Shown here: piece by piece, positions 1-6,241 of the stretch
Position numbering within the stretch: the stretch's first letter is position 1
Layout of the letters: every line of letters starts with the position of its first letter
NCBI GenBank assembly: GCA_021159425.1
Contig: JAGGRU010000315.1
Location: 1 to 8,712 of the forward strand
Direction: 5' to 3'
Source of the DNA: Sulfurovum sp.
Lineage (GTDB): Bacteria > Campylobacterota > Campylobacteria > Campylobacterales > Sulfurovaceae
Length of the DNA: 8,712 nt
Position numbers and translations under genes: made by a program
The notes under the pieces: model-generated
What the model was told of the DNA's origin: nothing
The model's database searches: none
Seen by the model: only the letters and a program-made list of their open reading frames with translations

Positions 1-1631
1 AGAAAAATGGTTGCTCTAAAGAAGAGATAGCCATGAAAAAAGAGTTGGCGTATGGATTTGCGAGTACGATGCACATCACACGTCATGAAAGTTTTATTAG
101 TTGGGTAGAAGAGCATAAACTGCTCACACCTTTTTACCGTTCTTTAATGCTTGGTGTACATTTTGTAGGGGTTACTTTGAGTATATGGCAAAGTCACTGG
201 ACACATCACATTATCCACTCTATAAATCTTGAATTAAGTGACTTGTTCAATGGTGATGATGCAAAAGTTTTTGAAATGCTGCAGAGTGAGTCTCTGCTTG
301 ATGAAGATGAGAGTGGCTGTGTGGGTGACAGATGTTATTCTGTACTAATGAAAGATGTAGGTCGGGGTACCCTTACCCCGACAAAAGAGATCCCGTCATA
401 TAAATCTGTTGCCTATGCAGAAGCATTTCCTAAAGAAGTGGAAGCTGTTGTAGTTGCACTTGAACAACTCATAGCACTTCTAAATCAGCATGAAGATGAG
501 GTTTTTGATCAAAAATCTGAATGGATAGCCTATTTTACTGCGATAAAAGTAGCTTTTTCTCATACAAAGACCTCTGAGCTCATAAGTAAATGGGCAGAAG
601 TGGATAGACGTTGGATGGCTGTGACGACACCATTGCAGGTAGGGCATCCTTTGGAGTATTATGAAGACCATTATAGAAAGGCCGTAGCACTGGAATGGGA
701 TCTTCGTATAGTCAATCCTAGCTTACAAGAGGGTTCAAGTACCCGTAATAACATTAAACTTTTTGCCTATGATCTGGCAAAAGAGTTTGGAGATGATGCT
801 TTACATACAATGTCTAAAAATCTTTTACAGGTAGATGAAACACAACTCTATATTGGTCAGCCTATCTTGTACTATGCAGCGGAATTCAATGGACTCTTTT
901 CTGCACAAGTGGTTCCAAATGACGAACAGGTCTCTGCTGAACTGGGCAAGAAGATCTTTGCTTATGCGGACTTTGTTATGGCATCCAAAAAGGCAAAACC
1001 GATCATGAAACTCTCTGTTGAGACCATGGGTGAGACATTTGTAAAAAAACAAAAAGACCTTGTGGACAATGAACCCGAACTTTGGCAAGAACTTTATGAC
1101 ATTTCAACCGTAGGACATGAATATGGTCACATCTTATGGATAGATTCAGATACTGAAACAAAAATGAACGGTACCGGTCAGTTCAAAAATATTGAAGAGT
1201 TCAAAGCCACATCTGGTGGGCTTATGGCATTCTTCTCAAATGAGAGAGAAGAGCTGAAAAAGCATATAGTTGATGATCTTGTTTCCCGTGCAGTTGGTTT
1301 AATGGCATGGAGAGAAGTGGGTGAAGTCTTACCGTATTATTGTGAAGGGCTTATTCATTTAGATATATTGTTCTCTTCTGCTGTCATAACCTATGATGGA
1401 CAGATCAAGATAGATCACAGTAAATATGATGTGATGAAACAAACGTATCAAAATGCGTACAAAAAGTTAGCAGAAAACTATCTTGCTAAAGTGGATGCAA
1501 ATATTTATTTGAGTGAGTATACTATGAAAGATGATGGTGTGTATCTGCCGCTTAACAAAGAGATAAGATCATTTGTAGAACACTATTATGCACGATATAA
1601 AAAGATCGGACAGCAGACTACAACGTTATAA
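1..1631 (+). CDS. ciaB: CiaB-family protein, 5' partial, with a zinc-metallopeptidase-like HEXXH motif
   Basis: I recognise this as the CiaB family of Campylobacterota. In C. jejuni CiaB is described as a secreted invasion antigen; in a likely free-living organism a housekeeping role seems more probable (inference). The first internal ATG is at 33 and gives 532 residues, but the frame is open to base 3 with no stop and no clear Shine-Dalgarno before 33. As I recall, family members run to about 600 residues, so the N-terminus probably lies outside the window. Numbering from the ATG at 33, HEYGH is at residues 362-366 and EEFKA at 388-392, a pattern seen in gluzincin-type zinc peptidases. No signal peptide or transmembrane helix is evident in the visible part. 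Residues 109-117 are encoded by a GC-rich palindrome that looks like an inserted REP element. Family assignment is by recall of conserved segments, without alignment. Confidence 0.8.
   Translation, partial: KNGCSKEEIAMKKELAYGFASTMHITRHESFISWVEEHKLLTPFYRSLMLGVHFVGVTLSIWQSHWTHHIIHSINLELSDLFNGDDAKVFEMLQSESLLDEDESGCVGDRCYSVLMKDVGRGTLTPTKEIPSYKSVAYAEAFPKEVEAVVVALEQLIALLNQHEDEVFDQKSEWIAYFTAIKVAFSHTKTSELISKWAEVDRRWMAVTTPLQVGHPLEYYEDHYRKAVALEWDLRIVNPSLQEGSSTRNNIKLFAYDLAKEFGDDALHTMSKNLLQVDETQLYIGQPILYYAAEFNGLFSAQVVPNDEQVSAELGKKIFAYADFVMASKKAKPIMKLSVETMGETFVKKQKDLVDNEPELWQELYDISTVGHEYGHILWIDSDTETKMNGTGQFKNIEEFKATSGGLMAFFSNEREELKKHIVDDLVSRAVGLMAWREVGEVLPYYCEGLIHLDILFSSAVITYDGQIKIDHSKYDVMKQTYQNAYKKLAENYLAKVDANIYLSEYTMKDDGVYLPLNKEIRSFVEHYYARYKKIGQQTTTL
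357..382 (+). repeat. REP-like palindrome with GTAG head, inside the ciaB coding sequence
   Basis: GTAG at 357-360 is followed directly by a perfect inverted repeat, GTCGGGGTA at 361-369 and TACCCCGAC at 374-382, with the 4-base loop CCCT. The 22-base palindrome has 15 G/C bases in an otherwise AT-rich gene. GTAG plus a G(G)TCGG...CCGAC(C) stem is the same design as the two palindromes between carA and ddl. Its length keeps the ciaB frame open and it encodes roughly VGRGTLTPT. GTAG at the 5' side of a stem-loop is a known hallmark of REP elements mobilised by RAYT (TnpA-REP) proteins. Membership in a family is inferred from three copies in this window. Confidence 0.6.
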
Positions 1632-1650
1632 AAATTTAATGTTTTATGTG

Positions 1651-1656
1651 TATAAT
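1651..1656 (+). promoter_or_regulatory. Probable -10 box of the hicAB remnant
   Basis: A perfect TATAAT lies 28 bases upstream of the TTG start of the hicA remnant, in an AT-rich 52-bp gap after the ciaB gene. No convincing -35 is visible, which is common for sigma-70 promoters in Campylobacterota. HicB proteins normally repress their own promoter, so this would be the natural operator region, but I see no clear operator palindrome. Confidence 0.5.
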
Positions 1657-1673
1657 AAAAGTGTGTATAAATA

Positions 1674-1677
1674 AAGG
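1674..1677 (+). promoter_or_regulatory. Shine-Dalgarno sequence supporting the TTG start of hicA
   Basis: AAGG at 1674-1677 is six bases before TTG at 1684. The peptide from this TTG begins MSRKDKLLKAM, matching the usual N-terminus of HicA proteins as I recall them, so TTG is preferred over the internal ATG at 1714. Confidence 0.5.
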
Positions 1678-1683
1678 TATACC

Positions 1684-1800
1684 TTGAGTAGAAAAGATAA
1701 ACTGTTAAAAGCTATGAGAAACAATCCAAAAGATGTTCGTTTTGAGGATTTGAAGAAGTTACTTCTCTCTTATGGCTATGAAGTCAATAGGAGAGTATGA
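1684..1800 (+). pseudogene. hicA: Truncated HicA-like toxin remnant (38 codons)
   Basis: A TTG-initiated 38-codon frame encodes MSRKDKLLKAMRNNPKDVRF followed by EDLKKLLLSYGYEVNRRV, then TGA. This matches the N-terminal helix and first strand of the HicA double-stranded-RNA-binding fold. Intact HicA toxins continue with a GSH-type segment carrying the catalytic histidine and two further structural elements, about 60-85 residues in all. None of that is present here, and no other frame before the hicB gene supplies it. The likely history is an in-place deletion of the 3' half that left the hicB ribosome binding site and start intact. The TGA overlaps the hicB ATG (ATGA). The product should have no mRNA-interferase activity. 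Too short to have been called as a normal gene. Confidence 0.65.
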
Positions 1801-2159
1801 TGAAAAAAAATAAAAAATATTATTTGGAACTTGAATATGGTATAGCCACAAGAAAGTTAAATGAAGAAGAGGGTGGAGGTATCGTTGCATACTATACGGA
1901 TCTGCCTTTTATCGCAGGAGATGGAGATGATATTGCCGAAGCCATAGAAGATGCAAAGTCTGCTTTTGCTTCTTATTTGGATGTAGCATTTAAGCAAGGA
2001 AGTGTCATAAAAGAGCCTTCACATTTGACAAAAACAAAACGTATTAATATTACTGTGCCTCTTTATGCCTTGGAGCATATAGATAAATATGCAAAAAGTC
2101 ATAATATGAATAGAAGTACTTTTCTTGTGGAGAGTGCATTAAAGCAGGTGGGTTTATAG
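1797..2159 (+). CDS. hicB: HicB-family antitoxin
   Basis: A 120-residue protein with the two-part HicB architecture. Residues about 8-65 form the degenerate RNase H-like HicB domain (YYLELEYG, then GIVAYYTDLPFIAGDGDDIAEAIEDAK), and residues about 80-120 form a ribbon-helix-helix DNA-binding tail (KRINITVPLYALEHIDKYAK, then SHNMNRSTFLVESALKQ). In working pairs HicB sequesters the HicA mRNA interferase and represses the operon promoter. Two in-frame ATGs, at 1797 and 1800, follow AGGAG at 1789-1793; spacing slightly favours the second, which would remove one Met. The start overlaps the hicA stop. With hicA broken next door, this antitoxin is an orphan and may survive as a DNA-binding repressor or as protection against a HicA elsewhere (inference). 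Confidence 0.88.
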   Translation: MMKKNKKYYLELEYGIATRKLNEEEGGGIVAYYTDLPFIAGDGDDIAEAIEDAKSAFASYLDVAFKQGSVIKEPSHLTKTKRINITVPLYALEHIDKYAKSHNMNRSTFLVESALKQVGL

Positions 2160-2261
2160 CTTATTCTTTAATACGGAAAATCATGCATTATATAAAACAA
2201 ATTCTAACTAACCCATTTCTAAGTTATTTTGCGAGAAAACAACCTTTAACCTCCTTTTCGA

Positions 2262-2267
2262 TATAAT
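2262..2267 (+). promoter_or_regulatory. Probable -10 box for the aminotransferase-hisZ-purA operon
   Basis: A perfect TATAAT in a 153-bp gap between hicB and the preferred aminotransferase start at 2313. Transcription would begin near 2274. No good -35 hexamer is seen at the usual spacing. Confidence 0.55.
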
Positions 2268-2278
2268 CCCGCTAATTA

Positions 2279-2297
2279 CGCCGTCGTCATGATGGCG
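2279..2297 (+). promoter_or_regulatory. Possible 5'-UTR hairpin upstream of the aminotransferase
   Basis: CGCCGTCG at 2279-2286 can pair in RNA with TGATGGCG at 2290-2297 (six Watson-Crick pairs and two G-U wobbles) around the loop TCA. It would sit close to the predicted 5' end of the transcript and six bases before the GAGG ribosome binding site. It could be an mRNA-stabilising stem or a chance structure. Confidence 0.3.
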
Positions 2298-2302
2298 ATT
2301 GC

Positions 2303-2306
2303 GAGG
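2303..2306 (+). promoter_or_regulatory. Shine-Dalgarno sequence deciding the aminotransferase start
   Basis: GAGG at 2303-2306 is six bases before ATG 2313, directly abuts ATG 2307, and lies downstream of ATG 2289. Correct spacing together with the family N-terminus MLLFTPGPTPVPE makes 2313 the best start. Confidence 0.65.
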
Positions 2307-2312
2307 ATGAAT

Positions 2313-3452
2313 ATGCTACTTTTTACACCTGGACCTACGCCAGTACCTGAGTCAGTGAGACTTGCTATGGCTACACCTACTTTACACCATAGAACACCGG
2401 AGTTTGAAGCAATATTCGCTGAAACCCGTGAACTTCTTTTTAACCTTTTTGCTACCGATGAAGTGATCATGCTTGCCTCTTCGGGGACAGGCGCAATGGA
2501 AGCTGCGGTCACGAATCTTTGTAAAGATACTTTGCTTTCTGTGAACTCTGGAAAGTTCGGTGAGCGTTTTGGAAAGATTGCTCTTGCATCCGGTCTTAAA
2601 AATGTTGAAATTAAACATGAATGGGATACACCTGCGTCTGTTGAAGAAGTTGTAGAAGCGGTAAAAGCAAACCCGGCTATTGATGCTTTGGCAATTCAGA
2701 TCTCCGAATCTGCAGGTGGTCTTCGTCATCCTGTTGAAGAGATAGCAGCAGCGGTGAAAGCCATCAACCCTTCGATCATGGTCATTGCAGACGGGATCAC
2801 GGCGATCGGTGTGGAGCGTATCAATGTGGAAAACATAGACTGTATCATTGCAGGAAGTCAAAAAGCGTTGATGCTGCCACCAGGTTTGTCGATTCTTGGT
2901 TTAAGTTCTGCGGCTATTGAAAAAATTGGTGGGGGGAAAGGGTATTACCTTAACCTTGCATCAGAAATTAAAAAACAGAAACAAAACACCACAGCATACA
3001 CCGCTGCGACCACACTTATTATTGGGTTGAGAGCGATACTTCAAGAGATCAATGAGCAAGGTGGTATCGGTATGCTTTACTGTGATACTGCACGTCGTGC
3101 CAAAGCGACACGTTTTGCTTTGGAAGCTCTGGGACTGCACTCTTATCCGAAAACTCCGGCAAGATCCATGACCACGATCGATGACGAGAATGCTTCTGAG
3201 ATACGTACTTTACTAAAAACAGAGTTTAGTGTGAATGTAGCAGGCGGGCAAGATCATCTTAAGGGTAAGATCTTCCGTATTAACAATATGGGACTCATTG
3301 ATATATCTGAGATGGTATGGGTTGTGAATGCGGTGGAGTTGGCATTGGCAAAACTTGGACGCAGAAACTTTGACGGGACAGCATCTCGTGTCTTTAATGA
3401 AGAGTATTTCAAATCGACCATCAATCCTACTCCGAAAAAAGAAGAGAAATAA
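2313..3452 (+). CDS. Class V aminotransferase (serine-pyruvate / alanine-glyoxylate aminotransferase-like)
   Basis: A PLP-dependent fold-type I aminotransferase of class V, cytosolic. From the preferred start it has 379 residues, the normal length for the family. Visible features: the N-terminal MLLFTPGPTPVPE; the cofactor phosphate loop SSGTGAMEA at about 56-64; the PLP-binding Asp in ADGITAIG (D160); and the Schiff-base lysine in GSQKALMLPPG (K184). The family transfers amino groups among serine, alanine, glyoxylate and pyruvate. The exact substrate cannot be read from sequence, and in autotrophs a link to glycine/serine metabolism is plausible. An ATG at 2289 would add eight residues but lacks a ribosome binding site and would start within the leader hairpin. 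The stop TAA shares its last A with the hisZ ATG (TAATG), so translation is probably coupled. Confidence 0.85.
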   Translation: MLLFTPGPTPVPESVRLAMATPTLHHRTPEFEAIFAETRELLFNLFATDEVIMLASSGTGAMEAAVTNLCKDTLLSVNSGKFGERFGKIALASGLKNVEIKHEWDTPASVEEVVEAVKANPAIDALAIQISESAGGLRHPVEEIAAAVKAINPSIMVIADGITAIGVERINVENIDCIIAGSQKALMLPPGLSILGLSSAAIEKIGGGKGYYLNLASEIKKQKQNTTAYTAATTLIIGLRAILQEINEQGGIGMLYCDTARRAKATRFALEALGLHSYPKTPARSMTTIDDENASEIRTLLKTEFSVNVAGGQDHLKGKIFRINNMGLIDISEMVWVVNAVELALAKLGRRNFDGTASRVFNEEYFKSTINPTPKKEEK

Positions 3453-4297
3453 TGATATTTGAACATGAGATCCCAAGCGGATCAAAACTCTATTTTGGAC
3501 AAAGTGCCAAAGTAAAAAGAGAGATAGAATTCGTCTCAGCAGAGATGTTGGATAATTTCGGTTTTGAAGAGATCGTGACACCACTCTTTTCTTACCACCA
3601 GCATGAATCTTTTGATGATAAAAGACCTTTGGTAAGATTGAATGATGATGAGAATCATGAAGTGACTCTTCGTGCCGACTCTACAGCAGACGTAGTACGT
3701 ATCGTCACAAAAAGACTTGGGCGTTCTACAGAGTCTAAAAAGTGGTTCTACATTCAACCAACAGTGAGTTTCCCAACGAAAGAGCAGTATCAGATCGGCG
3801 GAGAGATCATTGATGGAGGTTTTGAAGAGATCGCCAAGATCACAACCATGCTTTTAAAAGAGATCGGGGCAGAGCCTGTGATGCAGATAGCCAATATTCG
3901 TATTCCTCATCTTTTGAACGAGAATTATGGGGTTTCTCTGGAAGTGTTGAAGTCTATGCATGTTGAACAGATCATGGCTGCTGACCTGCCTTGGATAGAA
4001 CAGTTGGTGCGTCTGAATTCAGTATCTGATCTGAATGATCTGTCGGTGTTTCCGGATGATATCAAAGCCGAATTGGAAAAGATAAAAGAGGCTACGGAAA
4101 AAGTGGAATATGACAATATGGTCATTTCTCCGCTTTTTTATGCAAAAATGAGATATTATGACTCTTTGACATTTAGAATGTTTGAAGATAATGCTCTTTT
4201 GGCAACAGGTGGAATTTACACCATAGACGGTGTTGAAGCAGCAGGATTTGCTCTTTACACGGATGAATGTATAATAAATAAAATGGGTAGGGAATAA
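3452..4297 (+). CDS. hisZ: HisZ-like ATP phosphoribosyltransferase regulatory subunit (class II aaRS-like domain)
   Basis: A 281-residue paralogue of the histidyl-tRNA synthetase catalytic core. [12 protein letters not shown] at 73-84 corresponds to the LRPE(G/M)T region of His[22 protein letters not shown] at 98-117 to motif 2, and [20 protein letters not shown] at 249-268 to the motif 3 / GG(R)YD region. The sequence ends there, with no anticodon-binding domain, which argues against a real HisRS. HisZ partners a short-form HisG in the first step of histidine synthesis, ATP plus PRPP. It is shorter than typical HisZ (over 300 residues) and no hisG is present in this window. The start overlaps the aminotransferase stop by one base and the next gene is purA, 1 nt away. 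A different role for this aaRS-like protein is possible. Confidence 0.72.
   Translation: MIFEHEIPSGSKLYFGQSAKVKREIEFVSAEMLDNFGFEEIVTPLFSYHQHESFDDKRPLVRLNDDENHEVTLRADSTADVVRIVTKRLGRSTESKKWFYIQPTVSFPTKEQYQIGGEIIDGGFEEIAKITTMLLKEIGAEPVMQIANIRIPHLLNENYGVSLEVLKSMHVEQIMAADLPWIEQLVRLNSVSDLNDLSVFPDDIKAELEKIKEATEKVEYDNMVISPLFYAKMRYYDSLTFRMFEDNALLATGGIYTIDGVEAAGFALYTDECIINKMGRE
4270..4275 (+). promoter_or_regulatory. Possible internal -10 box upstream of purA
   Basis: A perfect TATAAT falls in the last codons of hisZ, 23 bases before the purA ATG, followed by AGGGA at 4289-4293. It could give a very short leader and independent purA expression. It could also be a chance match in AT-rich coding sequence (the codons encode part of ECIINK). 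Confidence 0.3.
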
Positions 4298-4298
4298 G

Positions 4299-5549
4299 AT
4301 GAGTAAAGCAGATTTAATTGTAGGTCTCCAGTGGGGAGATGAAGGTAAAGGAAAGATCGTTGACCATATGGCACAGACACATGACTATGTATGTCGTTTT
4401 GCAGGTGGACACAATGCCGGGCATACTATCGTTATTGGTGATAAAAAATATGCATTACACCTCATTCCTTCCGGTGTACTTAATCCTGCGGCTAAGAATG
4501 TTGTAGGAAACGGTGTGGTTCTTTCTCCGGTAGATTTCATTAAAGAGATGGATCAGTTCGATAATCTTGAAGGAAGACTTTTTCTTTCAGACAAAGCACA
4601 TGTCCTTCTGCCTTATCATGCTCTGATCGATCAGGCAAAAGAGCGTATGAAGGGTGATAAAGCCATTGGTACTACAGGTAAAGGGATTGGACCTGCATAT
4701 GGTGATAAAGTGGCACGAGTAGGTCATAGACTCGGAGAACTTCTTGACCCTGTAAAAATGACAGCGAAGATTGTAGCATTTTTTGAAATGAATAAACCAA
4801 TATTTGATGCAATGGGTGTTGATACTCCGGCAGAAGCAGAGCTTTTGGCAGAACTTGAAGGGTATAAAAAAATACTTGGACCATTTATTACAGATACCAC
4901 ACAACTGATGTGGAAGATCATGGATGCGGATAAGAAAATACTTCTTGAAGGTGCACAGGGAACGATGCTTGATATTGATCATGGGACATATCCTTATGTA
5001 ACATCTTCATCAACTGTAAGTGCCGGTGCGTGTACTGGTCTTGGGATCAACCCTAAAGATATTGGAAAAGTGACCGGTATTGCCAAAGCATACTGCACAA
5101 GAGTAGGTAACGGACCTTTCCCGAGTGAAGACTTCGGTGCAGAGGGTGACAAGTTACGTAAAAACGGACATGAGTTTGGTACAACAACAGGTCGTCCAAG
5201 AAGATGCGGATGGTTTGATGCTGTTGCAATGCGTCATGCAGTGCGTGTAAATGGTGTCGATCAGGTTGCGCTTATGAAGTTGGATGTACTTGACGGTTTT
5301 GATGAGGTAAAAGTATGTGTTGCCTATGAAGTTGATGGGTTAGAAGTTGATTATGTACCTTACGACCTTGAAGATGCCATACCAATATATACCTCTTTCC
5401 CGGGTTGGGATAAAACCGAAGGTGTAAGAGAATTTGATCTCTTGCCGGAGACTGCAAAGTCATACATCTTGGCACTTGAAGAGATGATAGGGACGAGAAT
5501 GGGAATTATTTCCACAAGTCCAGAGCGTGAAGATACAATAATTCGATAA
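4299..5549 (+). CDS. purA: Adenylosuccinate synthetase
   Basis: Catalyses GTP-dependent joining of IMP and aspartate to adenylosuccinate, the first committed step from IMP to AMP, in the cytosol. At 416 residues it has normal length. Visible signatures: [14 protein letters not shown] at 9-22 (P-loop-like GDEGKGK with catalytic Asp14); [12 protein letters not shown] at 34-45 with catalytic His42; the IMP-binding segment [33 protein letters not shown]; the aspartate-binding [10 protein letters not shown] loop; and the guanine-recognising KLDVLDG. AGGGA at 4289-4293 lies five bases upstream of the ATG, and hisZ ends one base before it, so the two are co-translated or at least co-transcribed. It appears complete and functional. 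Confidence 0.97.
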   Translation: MSKADLIVGLQWGDEGKGKIVDHMAQTHDYVCRFAGGHNAGHTIVIGDKKYALHLIPSGVLNPAAKNVVGNGVVLSPVDFIKEMDQFDNLEGRLFLSDKAHVLLPYHALIDQAKERMKGDKAIGTTGKGIGPAYGDKVARVGHRLGELLDPVKMTAKIVAFFEMNKPIFDAMGVDTPAEAELLAELEGYKKILGPFITDTTQLMWKIMDADKKILLEGAQGTMLDIDHGTYPYVTSSSTVSAGACTGLGINPKDIGKVTGIAKAYCTRVGNGPFPSEDFGAEGDKLRKNGHEFGTTTGRPRRCGWFDAVAMRHAVRVNGVDQVALMKLDVLDGFDEVKVCVAYEVDGLEVDYVPYDLEDAIPIYTSFPGWDKTEGVREFDLLPETAKSYILALEEMIGTRMGIISTSPEREDTIIR

Positions 5550-5550
5550 A

Positions 5551-5566
5551 ATAGCACTAGTGCTAT
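5551..5566. repeat. Perfect 16-bp palindrome just after the purA stop
   Basis: ATAGCACTAGTGCTAT is exactly self-complementary (8-bp arms, no spacer) and starts two bases after the purA TAA. No T-run follows, so it is not a classical terminator. It could be a protein-binding site, an mRNA 3'-end structure, or part of an intergenic repeat together with the hairpin at 5603-5627. Confidence 0.5.
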
Positions 5567-5602
5567 GAGCTTTCTGCTGAAGAAAACATAGCGTTAGCGT
5601 AA

Positions 5603-5627
5603 GTTATCTGGGCTTTGCCTAGATAAC
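5603..5627. repeat. Strong hairpin in the purA-DUF507 spacer
   Basis: GTTATCTGGGC at 5603-5613 pairs with GCCTAGATAAC at 5617-5627 around a TTT loop: 11 bp with one G-T wobble. There is no U-tract after the stem, so a rho-independent terminator is unlikely. Its compact, GC-richer core beside AGCGTTAGCG suggests a dispersed intergenic repeat or an RNA processing structure between purA and the downstream pair. Confidence 0.55.
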
Positions 5628-5655
5628 GTTCAATTAGATAAAATAAGGGGTACTA

Positions 5656-6207
5656 ATGAGATTAAAACCACAACAAACAGGATATGTAGCAGCTAAGATC
5701 GGAATTGATCTGGCAAATGCTCCTTTTATCACTATGCCTAAAGGGAAAGAAGCTGTTGTTGCAGCTGCAAAAATAATTATTGATGCAAATCTTGCCAAAG
5801 AGCATGCACTTGATGAGAAAGTAAAAAAGATCTTAGATGAAAATTATGATGAAATAGAGTTTCAGCATGCAGATGAGAGGCAACTTTTCTTTATGATCAA
5901 AAAGAAAATGGCAGCAGAAGCAGGTGTGATCATGAACTATGATGACCGTTATAATGACCTTGCTCACCTTATTTTGGATGAATTGTATGAGAATTATCTT
6001 GCAGAATATACGGTAAATGAAAACCAGGTGAAGAATGTGATCTTTAAATCATTTAAAGCCTTTGCCGATGCTTATGATGAGATCGATGATATCGTGTATG
6101 ACAAAATTAGAAACATGGACAGAGAGATCATTCCCGGTAGTCAGGATTATGAACTGATGTATGAAAGGCTGTATCAGGAAGAATTATCGAAAAGAGGAAT
6201 GCTTTAA
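5656..6207 (+). CDS. Tandem DUF507-family protein of unknown function
   Basis: 183 residues, no signal peptide or membrane segment, acidic and rich in helix-forming residues. I recognise the DUF507 family. The C-terminal half (about 98-183: YNDLAHLILDELYENYL through DREIIPGSQDYELMYERLYQ and EEL) matches a complete single-domain DUF507 protein. The N-terminal half (about 8-90) follows the same pattern with weaker identity, so the gene looks like a fused duplication. AAGGGG at 5645-5650 lies five bases before the ATG. Position next to purA and carA resembles the arrangement I recall in C. jejuni. No biochemical role is known to me; the conserved neighbourhood hints at a link with nucleotide metabolism, but that is only guilt by association. 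Confidence 0.85.
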   Translation: MRLKPQQTGYVAAKIGIDLANAPFITMPKGKEAVVAAAKIIIDANLAKEHALDEKVKKILDENYDEIEFQHADERQLFFMIKKKMAAEAGVIMNYDDRYNDLAHLILDELYENYLAEYTVNENQVKNVIFKSFKAFADAYDEIDDIVYDKIRNMDREIIPGSQDYELMYERLYQEELSKRGML

Positions 6208-6212
6208 TGTTT

Positions 6213-6236
6213 GATGGAAGATCGATGATGGAGGAT
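6213..6236 (+). repeat. Short imperfect direct repeat containing the carA Shine-Dalgarno
   Basis: GATGGAAGAT at 6213-6222 and GATGGAGGAT at 6227-6236 differ at one base and are 14 bases apart in the 34-bp gap between the DUF507 gene and carA. The second copy carries GGAGG at 6230-6234, seven bases before the carA ATG at 6242; the first carries the weaker GGAAG. Confidence 0.45.
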
Positions 6237-6241
6237 AGAAG

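Noticed and set aside
825..1088. Open frame of 87 codons on the minus strand inside the ciaB gene
   Set aside because: Antisense to a clear gene, no ribosome binding site, and a peptide without recognisable domains; a shadow of the sense coding bias.
2382..2861. 159-codon minus-strand frame opposite the aminotransferase
   Set aside because: Composition rich in Cys, Arg, His and Phe is typical of antisense translation, and the + strand protein has every family motif.
3452..4297. Histidyl-tRNA synthetase
   Set aside because: Motif 2 lacks the usual FRYERPQ-type sequence and there is no C-terminal anticodon-binding domain, so HisZ-like is the better call.
4716..4735. CGAGT / ACTCG inverted repeat containing GTAGG in purA
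   Set aside because: Only 5-bp arms with a 9-10 base loop; the codons encode the conserved [10 protein letters not shown] segment, so it does not look like a REP insertion.
4587..4982. 131-codon minus-strand frame opposite purA
   Set aside because: Lies entirely within the highly conserved purA gene and encodes low-plausibility sequence.
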